DNA of 64,000 bases from a bacterium (lineage in GTDB: Bacteria; Bdellovibrionota_C; UBA2361; RFPC01). Within the stretch, counting starts at the first letter, position 1. Each line of letters opens with the position of its first letter. Location: assembly GCA_030431715.1 (NCBI GenBank), contig JAUIIO010000015.1, positions 1-64,000 of the forward strand, written 5' to 3'. A program made the position numbers and the translations under genes. A model generated the notes under the pieces. It made no database searches and was not told the origin of the DNA. It was given only the letters and a program-made list of their open reading frames with translations. Shown here piece by piece: positions 55,524-62,884 of the stretch.

Positions 55524-57698
55524 CTATTGAATAATGCTAAAACCGCTTGATGATTCAAGAGCTTCAGTAAGATAGTCATAAACCTGATCGGCAGTGTTTC
55601 GACACTTTGGATCGGTTTCAAGTCTTACAGGCTCGCTACCACACGTTGGGGCAGGATCTTCAGGTGTACATCCGGGAGCTTTTGGTCGAAGAGGTGCCCA
55701 TACACCACCGGTAATGCGCACGAGGTTATACCAGTCGTAGTTTACCTGATAGAAGGGTGTATCAAGAAAGGCAGTTTGTGAAGCTGCCGTTGCATGTTCC
55801 ATATCTTTTGAATTAAACCCCTGCCCTAAAACATAATCCACTGGAGGCATTTTCTTCCGTGCCTCTGAGTCGGAATAGCATTCGTCTGTAGCTGGGTTTT
55901 GAAGAAGAATGGTATGTGGAGCGACGTGATCTCCTATAAGGAAGTTGTGAAAGGAAACGTTATTGTTTCGCATGCCATTTGAGACCATGCGTTCAATCTG
56001 ATGCATAGATCGCAAATAGTGTGCATGGCTTGCCGAGTCGCAAGAGAGGCCAGAGCCGTCATCTTTATTAAAACATGAGGTCAGTCCGTCACCGAAGTGC
56101 GCGATGAAGTCAACAGAGGGTGTTCCCATCTCATCATTTTCAAATTGACGTAGCGCTTCAGATATTGCCACTCCCGTATTTGTAAATGTGCCCGCCATAG
56201 GGAAAAGCCCGAGTCTCGCCCAGAGAGGCATGCAGCCATCTGACTCAACGTCACACATGCTCGTTTTGTCCCACGTGCCACTATTCGCTGCGATTGGCAT
56301 GCTTCCAGAGTATGTATCTACTTCGCTCAGATTGTCAGGATCGCGAATCTGTTCAGGATCAAGAACTTTCCTCACATAGTCAAAGTTGTCGGTGAGATTA
56401 ATAACACTCTTCCAGCTTAGCCGATCGTTATATAGTATGAGGCAGACCTTATCTCCAGCAACGGCACGGTCTTTGAAGATCTCACTTGCTCGGTGCACCC
56501 CTTCAAAAATTGATACCCACGGTTCGGGGCCATTGTACGTAATGGTTCCGTCGCCGGCAGCCGCTGTGTGACGATAGAGATCAACGAGGTGTGACTCTCG
56601 TTCAGATGTGCCTGTATAAGAGTAGGTCCCGCTGCTGCTTCCATCATCTTCTAGGAGCTCATTAACTTCACCAAGGGGGGGAGTATGATTCTCAGCGTAT
56701 TGAGGATAATCTGATTGAAACATTTCAAATTCAGTAAGCGAATCATCGTAGGTTTCTACCAGTCCATAATCATCTTTATATCGCGTGATTGGATAAGAAT
56801 TTGGAACATTAATCCCACGAGGGTAATCTAGTGAATCCCACGAAGTTTCAAATTCTGTAAATGGTGCTCCGCGCATTTCGGTGAGTATCTGTCCGTCATC
56901 GTCTAATGGGTAAGAGGGGAGGTGTAGAGGATTTTCGTTTTCAGGATGAGTGGTGTATGCGACAGAGCTTGAAATATCTACTAATACACACATCCTCATC
57001 GGAATAGCTCGTACTTTAAGAAAGAAGCTTTTATGGCCACTTGCGAGCTTAAAACCAAAGAGGTTTGAAAGTGCGTTAAGCACTCTGTTTTTGCGTACGG
57101 TTCCTGAGATGGTAAAGGCGTTTGCTATCTCTTCATTGTTTGCTTCTTCTCTTTGGAGTAAGCACGGAAAAGCTGCTTCGCCGGATCCCCCCATTGCATT
57201 TTCACAGCTTGTAATAATCGCGTCGCTATTTGGGGCATCTGCTTGCGGGATTTCATGAAAATAGTGCTGACTTCTAATTTCTGCGTCGAAGTCAAAAGAG
57301 TCTCCTCTGGCTCCAGAGCTGTTTGTTTCCTCAGAGCCAATAACGATACCTCCCAGAGCTTGGGAATTTTGATCGCTTACCTCATTAGCTCTTGTGAGTG
57401 CTGCATTGAGTTTGTAAATGTGACATGCGTCGCGCTCCGATTCTCCTTGGCCGGGTCCGCCTTCGGTTAGAGAACAGCTTGTAGCAAAGTATTCTTCTGC
57501 TGCGGCAAGGAGTGACATTTTTGCTGCAGCTTCAATTTGTTCAGTAGCTGAGGCATAGCTAAGGATCATATATGCCCCGGAGGCCATTAGGAGAATAACT
57601 GGTAGGGTAAGAGCAAGGAGTACGAGTATTCCCCCGGAGTTATTCTGCGCTCTTTTTTTGAAATAACTCATACGTTTTCTAGCCTGTGCCATTACCAT
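55524..57698 (-). CDS. TadG-like protein with von Willebrand factor A domain
   Basis: A 724-residue protein. The N-terminal helix NSGGILVLLALTLPVILLMA with SATEQIEAAAKMSLLAAAEE matches TadG N-termini; the Glu at +5 is missing. From about residue 235 a VWA domain begins: the metal site DISSS (in MCVLVDISSSV), a threonine in FTNTGVAIS and an aspartate in AHFGDG, separated by long inserts. Such TadG proteins sit in the envelope and help Tad pilus assembly or adhesion. It overlaps the TadE/Cys-rich gene by 20 bp. A start at 57671 is an alternative. Confidence 0.8.
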   Translation of the reverse strand: MVMAQARKRMSYFKKRAQNNSGGILVLLALTLPVILLMASGAYMILSYASATEQIEAAAKMSLLAAAEEYFATSCSLTEGGPGQGESERDACHIYKLNAALTRANEVSDQNSQALGGIVIGSEETNSSGARGDSFDFDAEIRSQHYFHEIPQADAPNSDAIITSCENAMGGSGEAAFPCLLQREEANNEEIANAFTISGTVRKNRVLNALSNLFGFKLASGHKSFFLKVRAIPMRMCVLVDISSSVAYTTHPENENPLHLPSYPLDDDGQILTEMRGAPFTEFETSWDSLDYPRGINVPNSYPITRYKDDYGLVETYDDSLTEFEMFQSDYPQYAENHTPPLGEVNELLEDDGSSSGTYSYTGTSERESHLVDLYRHTAAAGDGTITYNGPEPWVSIFEGVHRASEIFKDRAVAGDKVCLILYNDRLSWKSVINLTDNFDYVRKVLDPEQIRDPDNLSEVDTYSGSMPIAANSGTWDKTSMCDVESDGCMPLWARLGLFPMAGTFTNTGVAISEALRQFENDEMGTPSVDFIAHFGDGLTSCFNKDDGSGLSCDSASHAHYLRSMHQIERMVSNGMRNNNVSFHNFLIGDHVAPHTILLQNPATDECYSDSEARKKMPPVDYVLGQGFNSKDMEHATAASQTAFLDTPFYQVNYDWYNLVRITGGVWAPLRPKAPGCTPEDPAPTCGSEPVRLETDPKCRNTADQVYDYLTEALESSSGFSIIQ

Positions 57699-59337
57699 CG
57701 TCAGAGCTTGGACATGCCCCGGCTGAATAAGGAATTAGTGGATTGTAAGAGCATACACACTGACAGTTATCATCGATATGAGCATTCGCTCCGCAGTCGT
57801 AGTCATCATCGCATATGCACTCACATGAATTTTCCTTATAAGTTTTATGGCGGCATGAATTTCCATCTTCGTCACAGTCACTTACGGGAGGACACTCCTC
57901 AACGTCAGGATGATCTGGATCACAGACACATTTATTGCCGTCCCATTTCTCTTTTGGGTTTGGGATAATGCTCCCTCCCGTTGGCTTCCAGCACTTACAT
58001 TCTCCAGCACATGGTCCTGCATCGGCATCGGGATAAAAATAACGACCCGGGCCGCAATCTGGCCTCGGGCAGCCACACTCGCAGCCGCCTTGGGTCTCAA
58101 GTCTTGTTACTCCCGGTCCCCAGAGATAGTCACAATGTGTTTGACTGAAGGTTGATCCAGCAGGGGCTGTTATCGTTTGCCCAGCAAGCTCGGCCTTCTT
58201 GTAGTCTGCTGGGTAGGTAACTGAGACTTCCTCTTTTGTTGTGCAGCTACATTTGCCATCCACCAGTGCAGTAGCTCCCATGGATAGCTCATTTTCTGGC
58301 TGGCCCAGCCACTGAGTGAACCCGTTATGCGTTTCACGTTCAGTGTAGTTGTAGTCGCCGAGCGAGTTGTTACACCTGCAACCTCCCTTGCCGTCGCCTC
58401 TAAACGTCCTCCACCAGTTGCAATGACATCCACAACCTGTTCCTGATTTCCATTTTAATGCGCCAGCGGTATTGTTAAGTTTTTCTTTGCACGTTTCAGC
58501 CGTTGGGCACCAGCAGCCGTAGTGAGGATTTTCTTCGTATCCCTCAGGCTTCTCTCCTAAGGACTGATGTCCTTCCAGCTTGGGAATCGATCCCCATTTG
58601 CACGCCTTACAGGAACCGTCGCGAAGCGTAGCGTTATCTTCAGCACATTCACATCCTTCGTGATTATAGTCTGCCGAGCCGTAGGCATTTCCCATGCAAT
58701 CAATTGGCACTGGATACGAAAGGGCAGATTGAACTTCATAAAATCCTCCAGTACGAACCGTGCGACGAATTGGTGGAAGTCCGTAAAAAATTGGTTTAAT
58801 GGCAAAATCCACTTCGAGCCTGATAGGTATCTCTTTTAATACTTCCAGTGGATTGTCTGCTGCAGAAACACCTTTGCCATTGTCTTGAGGTATTATGATT
58901 CGAATAGCTTCGCTTTGCCCGGATGCAGGCTCAAGGTATGCAAAATGATCGTTGTCTCCATTGGCTGCAATAAAACCTTCACCGAGATTTTTGACAATGT
59001 CGTGCTTTATGTTGCTAAGTGAACAGCAGAACTTATCTTCATCAGTAGCATTTGCGTCATTTTGGCATGTCGGAGCTCGAGTAAAGCAGTCACTCGGTTG
59101 CGGTACCGGTATGTTTTCTAATTCAGGTGCGACAATGGCTGTTTGTAGTGCCTTGTGAATGGTGTATTCCGCAGTACCTTCAGCAATGAGAGTAAAGCAG
59201 TAGTAGATCAGTACGTAGATAAGGAACAATGCTACAGGGAGCATCAGGGCAATCTCTACGAAGCTTGCACCGCATTCTCTGCTAGGCCTATTGCCTTGAC
59301 TCCGTGCTTTTCTTGATGAAGTCATCATGGTGTTCAT
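57679..59337 (-). CDS. TadE-like pseudopilin fused to a cysteine-rich domain
   Basis: A 552-residue protein. Residues about 15-50 carry ECGASFVEIALMLPVALFLI, the TadE prepilin-type site with Glu at +5. Up to about 230 it is a TadE-like outer domain. The remaining 320 residues contain about 36 cysteines, mostly as C-x-C or C-x-x-C pairs (CECAED, GCGCHC, GCECGCPRPDC, CECICDDDYDC), resembling EGF/keratin-associated-like repeats. This would make a disulfide-rich surface stalk, or a metal-binding domain. Such a fusion is unusual for TadE. The start (59337) was chosen inside the overlap with the upstream TadE gene; 59364 is also open. Confidence 0.75.
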   Translation of the reverse strand: MNTMMTSSRKARSQGNRPSRECGASFVEIALMLPVALFLIYVLIYYCFTLIAEGTAEYTIHKALQTAIVAPELENIPVPQPSDCFTRAPTCQNDANATDEDKFCCSLSNIKHDIVKNLGEGFIAANGDNDHFAYLEPASGQSEAIRIIIPQDNGKGVSAADNPLEVLKEIPIRLEVDFAIKPIFYGLPPIRRTVRTGGFYEVQSALSYPVPIDCMGNAYGSADYNHEGCECAEDNATLRDGSCKACKWGSIPKLEGHQSLGEKPEGYEENPHYGCWCPTAETCKEKLNNTAGALKWKSGTGCGCHCNWWRTFRGDGKGGCRCNNSLGDYNYTERETHNGFTQWLGQPENELSMGATALVDGKCSCTTKEEVSVTYPADYKKAELAGQTITAPAGSTFSQTHCDYLWGPGVTRLETQGGCECGCPRPDCGPGRYFYPDADAGPCAGECKCWKPTGGSIIPNPKEKWDGNKCVCDPDHPDVEECPPVSDCDEDGNSCRHKTYKENSCECICDDDYDCGANAHIDDNCQCVCSYNPLIPYSAGACPSSDDGNGTG

Positions 59338-59347
59338 TGTATTTGTC

Positions 59348-59809
59348 TTAATCACTACTGTCACTAATATATAAATAGGGGCCTTTTACACTTGCTGAAA
59401 CGATAGCAATATTCTCTAGATAGCTATTAAAGAGATCGAGCTGAGGGGATGTGATTGACACGGTAACACTGTCATCAACGTCGTCTCTCGTCGTAGTAAC
59501 GGTAAACCCATCGCTGCTCAGAAAGTAAGCCTCTATGACTTTTTCTATTCTTGAATGCAGTTGAGCGTGGGTGTAATCGGCGGCATTGTTTTGAGTAGTG
59601 AATGTACTCGCTGTAAGCCTTGAGTGGTCACTTGCGATCCGTACCCCTTCATAAGCGATATGTGACAGCGCTATTTGGCGCTTAATAAGAAGGCCTACGT
59701 CAATAATTGAAAAAATGAGCAGGATGCAAACCGTTAGCGAGATGGCCATTTCAACAAAGGCTACGCCACATTCACTATGCACTGGTTGATTTCGTTGCCG
59801 TACTTTCAT
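59348..59809 (-). CDS. TadE-like minor pseudopilin
   Basis: A 153-residue protein with a short basic leader (MKVRQRNQPVHS), then ECGVAFVEMAISLTVCILLI: glycine, Glu at +5 and a hydrophobic helix, the TadE prepilin pattern. The outer domain is about 100 residues. It is the first of three overlapping genes (TadE, TadE-Cys-rich, TadG-VWA). TTG at 59821 is an alternative start. The gap from here to ctaA (590 bp) holds a terminator, a doubtful small frame and a large inverted repeat. Confidence 0.8.
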   Translation of the reverse strand: MKVRQRNQPVHSECGVAFVEMAISLTVCILLIFSIIDVGLLIKRQIALSHIAYEGVRIASDHSRLTASTFTTQNNAADYTHAQLHSRIEKVIEAYFLSSDGFTVTTTRDDVDDSVTVSITSPQLDLFNSYLENIAIVSASVKGPYLYISDSSD

Positions 59810-59948
59810 TTTCGCACTCAAGAGAGCTTGTGGATACTAGCTCATTCCTGAACGTAACTATCGACACCTTCCTGATAAAACCTTAGGGAGGAGTCTAAAA
59901 TTATTAAATTGAATCAGGTGCTTATCTTCAGATTCTAGATAGAAAAAC

Positions 59949-59977
59949 CGTTAAGTGGGCGGGGCACCCACTTAACG
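59949..59977 (-). terminator. minus-strand intrinsic terminator
   Basis: An 11-bp perfect stem (CGTTAAGTGGG) with a 7-nt loop is followed on the minus strand by GTTTTT. No established gene ends here, so it implies an unrecognised leftward transcript starting between about 60000 and 60400. Confidence 0.7.
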
Positions 59978-60190
59978 AGGAGTCAGGCAGTCTGTGCTCT
60001 CCAGATAATTACTTATCTCTTGAGCTATAGGGTACAAGATTAGTATAGAGCATATCGCGTGCCAGGTTGTGAGGGATGGAGTTCCGAAAGATGTTACCAA
60101 ATATCCCGTCACTCCCTTAATTGCCTGAATATAGTAGATAAATAGAGGTGTCTCATCCTGTTCTGGCCTCACGCAAACCCTCACCTGCAC
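59972..60190 (-). CDS. doubtful small membrane protein before the terminator
   Basis: A reading frame of up to 72 codons whose stop codon lies inside the terminator stem at 59949-59977. The frame contains a hydrophobic segment (WHAICSILILYPIAQEI) that could span the membrane. There is no clear ribosome site; starts at GTG or internal codons are all weak, and part of the 5' end lies in an inverted repeat. It could equally be the body of a small RNA. Confidence 0.25.
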   Translation of the reverse strand: MQVRVCVRPEQDETPLFIYYIQAIKGVTGYLVTSFGTPSLTTWHAICSILILYPIAQEISNYLESTDCLTPR

Positions 60191-60346
60191 CTTGACCTGA
60201 ACCTAAACCTGCACCAGCTCCCTCTCGCCTACCTAAGAATTTCTACTAGTATAATGCTTCTGGGTGTGTCGGTTACTAAAAAGCTATGTGCCACGAGGAG
60301 GTGTTTTTGGAGCAGGTTAAGGTTCAGGTCAAGGTGCAGGTGAGGG
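60178..60346. repeat. 34-bp inverted repeat made of degenerate hexamers
   Basis: Arms 60178-60211 and 60313-60346 are reverse complements with one mismatch, around a 101-bp loop. The plus-strand right arm is built from units like CAGGTT, AAGGTT, CAGGTC, AAGGTG. It lies 66 bp upstream of ctaA. Similar TTAGGTC/CCTTAAC strings occur after pepA and before dus. Confidence 0.8.
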
Positions 60347-60411
60347 GGGCAATATGAATAGGTTGAGACACAGTACCATTCCCCAACAAAATGAATTAGG
60401 ATCTCCTCATT

Positions 60412-61437
60412 ATGATCAGTAAATTCATTAACCTCCGTACCTATTCCAAATTTGTTTCTTTCTCTGTACTTGTCCTGATCTTTTACGGCGCGCTCGTAAA
60501 GAGTCATGAAGCGGGGCTTGCTGTTCCTGATTGGCCGACGTCGTTTGGTGAGAATATGTTCCTATTCCATCCTTCTAAATGGATAGGGATTATCTACTAT
60601 GAGCATGTACACCGACTGATAGCGTCCTTTATTGGGTTACTTACACTGATCCTTGCTATGTGGTTGTGGGTAAAAGAGGAGCGTACCACTGTTAAGCTAC
60701 TCGGATTCTTTGCGCTCTTTCTTGTTATTATTCAAGGAGTCCTTGGCGGGCTTACTGTTATTTACAAGCTTCCTCTTGTCGTTAGCGCTTCGCATGGGGT
60801 TCTCGCTCAAACATTTCTCTGTATTACACTTATGATAGCCTACAGTCAGTCGCGTGAATGGAGCGAACGCGATCAGAGCCGTGTAAGAGGTGCTGAGTCT
60901 GAAGTTTTCTCGTGGGCAATAGTTTTGCTTGGACTTGTCTTTATGCAACTTATTGTTGGGGCTGTTATGCGGCACCTCGAAGCTGGCCTTGCTGTTTTAG
61001 ATTTTCCTCGAATGGCTGGTGCGTTTTTTCCTACTATTAATAGCGACATGTTAGCTCTTATTAATAACAAGCGCTCTGCGTTGAATATGCCTGCGGTTGA
61101 TGCGATGCAAGTTGCGATTCATATCCTTCACCGGGTTGGGGCACTTATTGTCTTTGTTGCAACTTGCGGATTTCTTGTTGTTGCAAAGGGGAAGTGGGCA
61201 GAGCTCTCGCCAAGAGTGCGGATGGCAGTTCATCTGTATGTGTTTGCACTTCTTGCTCAGATATCTCTGGGTATTTTTAGTGTACTAAGCCTGCGTGAGC
61301 CAGTACTTACAAGCTTGCACGTTGTAACTGGAGCTGCTTTACTTGGATCAACTCTACTCATGGCAATGAGGACTTATAGTGGCGTTAAAGATCCAGTTAC
61401 ATTTAAATCAAGACAACCGACAGCAGGAGTATCATAG
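60412..61437 (+). CDS. ctaA: heme A synthase
   Basis: A COX15/CtaA-type enzyme that oxidises heme O to heme A for cytochrome oxidase. The 341-residue protein has eight membrane helices in two homologous halves. Motifs: AGLAVPDWPTSFG, EHVHRLIASF (heme histidines), QGVLGGLTV, SHGVLAQ, and in the second half AGLAVLDFPRMAG and HILHRVGAL. With ctaB-sco at 14.6 kb it completes heme A synthesis; the oxidase genes are not here. The large inverted repeat lies in its leader. Confidence 0.93.
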   Translation: MISKFINLRTYSKFVSFSVLVLIFYGALVKSHEAGLAVPDWPTSFGENMFLFHPSKWIGIIYYEHVHRLIASFIGLLTLILAMWLWVKEERTTVKLLGFFALFLVIIQGVLGGLTVIYKLPLVVSASHGVLAQTFLCITLMIAYSQSREWSERDQSRVRGAESEVFSWAIVLLGLVFMQLIVGAVMRHLEAGLAVLDFPRMAGAFFPTINSDMLALINNKRSALNMPAVDAMQVAIHILHRVGALIVFVATCGFLVVAKGKWAELSPRVRMAVHLYVFALLAQISLGIFSVLSLREPVLTSLHVVTGAALLGSTLLMAMRTYSGVKDPVTFKSRQPTAGVS

Positions 61438-62197
61438 GAGAGTCAGTCTCTCTTGGCGCCTGAAACGGTCACTCTTCCTCGCCGTTTTTTTATTATCTCT
61501 TCCACAACCTGGTGTCTCTCAGGAGTCTTTAACGGGATGGGAGTCTTTTGCTGAGCTTACTCGCGGAAACATGAGGTTTGTACAGGGGCTCCCCGCTCAG
61601 TACAAGAGTGACTATGCCGCTCGCATTAAGAAGATGAAACAGAATAGGCCGCATGCTGTTGTGGTTACCTGCTCTGACTCTCGCCTTGTTCCAGAGATCC
61701 TCTTTGATCAGGGGATTGGTAATTTGCATGTCGTTCGCACCGTAGGATTTGCTCAGGATGACGTTACGGTGGCGAGTGTTGAGTATGCAGTCTCAAAGCT
61801 TGGCGTTCAGATGATAGTGTTTTTGGTGAGTAAGTCTTGTCCTGCACTCCTGAAGCCAGATCTCGTAGGTGAAGAGTCTATTGAACTAAAAGACCTTAAG
61901 AAGAAGATCACCATCCAAGCTGTGGATAGCATGACGTTAACTGAAAAGCTTAGAGGGGCTCAGGTTCGCACACCTCTTGAGGTCATCTTACGAAATGTCT
62001 CAAAGCAGTACATTGAACGCTCAGATATCTTAAAAACAAAAGTTATGGAAAATAAGCTTCTCTTTGCTGAAGCGATATTCTCATTTCAGTCCGGTCACGT
62101 GGAGTTCATACAGGTCGGTATGCCAGAGCTTCATGATTACAAGCTCATGTTTCGTAAGGGCAAGCCAAAAGGGTTCACTAGTTCTGGAAGTTCTTAG
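61379..62197 (+). CDS. exported beta-carbonic-anhydrase-like protein, zinc site incomplete
   Basis: A 272-residue protein with an extended basic N-terminus, a hydrophobic core (about 31-43) and a likely signal cleavage after GVSQ. From about 50 it follows the beta-carbonic anhydrase pattern: NMRFVQG, the first metal motif CSDSR (C98, D100, R102), then VVRTVGF and SVEYAVSKLGV. The second motif, normally GHxxCG, reads VSKSCPA: the histidine is replaced by serine while C154 remains. Catalysis is therefore doubtful. The start is GTG at 61379 with GAGGA upstream, overlapping ctaA by 59 bp; no better start is seen later. Confidence 0.75.
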   Translation: MALKIQLHLNQDNRQQEYHRRVSLSWRLKRSLFLAVFLLSLPQPGVSQESLTGWESFAELTRGNMRFVQGLPAQYKSDYAARIKKMKQNRPHAVVVTCSDSRLVPEILFDQGIGNLHVVRTVGFAQDDVTVASVEYAVSKLGVQMIVFLVSKSCPALLKPDLVGEESIELKDLKKKITIQAVDSMTLTEKLRGAQVRTPLEVILRNVSKQYIERSDILKTKVMENKLLFAEAIFSFQSGHVEFIQVGMPELHDYKLMFRKGKPKGFTSSGSS

Positions 62198-62198
62198 T

Positions 62199-62423
62199 AT
62201 TAACCGCCATAGCCGCAAAAACGCATAAAGAAAATAGAATTGTCATTGCGAGGAGCTGAGACATTCATGTCGAACGACGCGGCAATCCCCTCGCCTAAAG
62301 ATCTTACTGCTTAGATACTGAGAGTACGGATGTTAGGCTGGGAGATTGCTTCGTCGTTCAGTCTGCGACCTCAGCTCCTCGCAATGACACATTCATACTT
62401 TTTGCGCTCTTTGGCGGTTAATA
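62199..62423. repeat. nested repeats: CGCAAAGAGCGC-type arms around a CATTGCGAGGAGC copy
   Basis: Outer arms 62199-62222 (ATTAACCGCCATAGCCGC) and 62399-62423 (GCGCTCTTTGGCGGTTAATA) pair imperfectly. Inside lies a complete copy 5 of the other family (62241-62389: TGTCATTGCGAGGAGCTGAG to CTCAGCTCCTCGCAATGACA). One element appears to have inserted into another. Confidence 0.75.
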
Positions 62424-62427
62424 CTAT

Positions 62428-62871
62428 TTATTGTTGTTGTAGGATTTTTCCGGAGTTGTGTTGGGTCAGGCTGCTGCCTGTAAATCCTGAACCTACGTAA
62501 ATTTTACTTTCGATATCGTAATCGAGTCTGTTTGAATTCATGAGTTGTTGAATCTTAGTAAGGAGCGAGATGTTACTCAAACGGAAGGTCACTTCCTGAG
62601 TGGCGGTCCCGAGTCGTGGAATAGTAAGGCTTTCATCGCTCATGGCTTTGCCAATATAGATGTCGTTTAACGTGAGTTCATGGACAGTGCCCGTTGAGCG
62701 AATAGCTTTATTTGATTCGTTTTCGTAACGCACCTTAGCTTTAAGATTTGTCTCAAGGAGTGACATCTCATCAAAGCGGACATCTACTAAGGAAACCTCA
62801 GGAGGAGTGAGTCCAACGGTACTGCAAGCAGAGATCGTAAGAAGGATTAAGATTGAAATGATTCTTTGCAT
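62428..62871 (-). CDS. LEA14-like (water stress/hypersensitive response domain) lipoprotein
   Basis: A 147-residue protein. A lipoprotein signal (ISILILLTISAC, Cys at 16) anchors it to a membrane. The rest is a single beta-sandwich of the LEA type 2 kind: PPEVSLVDVRFDEMSLLETN, ...LKAKVRYENESNKAI, ...VHELTLNDIYIGKAM. This fold occurs in exported stress or envelope proteins; its exact role is unknown. GGAG precedes the ATG. It follows the HerA-like gene by 13 bp. Confidence 0.8.
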   Translation of the reverse strand: MQRIISILILLTISACSTVGLTPPEVSLVDVRFDEMSLLETNLKAKVRYENESNKAIRSTGTVHELTLNDIYIGKAMSDESLTIPRLGTATQEVTFRLSNISLLTKIQQLMNSNRLDYDIESKIYVGSGFTGSSLTQHNSGKILQQQ

Positions 62872-62884
62872 GAGAGTTTCTCCA

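Noticed and set aside
36848..59821. Complete Tad pilus operon
   Set aside because: Only TadE- and TadG-type genes are present; no ATPase, platform, secretin, major pilin or prepilin peptidase was found in the window.
60229..60507. Minus-strand frame of 92 codons upstream of and within ctaA
   Set aside because: It covers the inverted repeat and the ctaA start on the opposite strand, and has no recognisable protein features.
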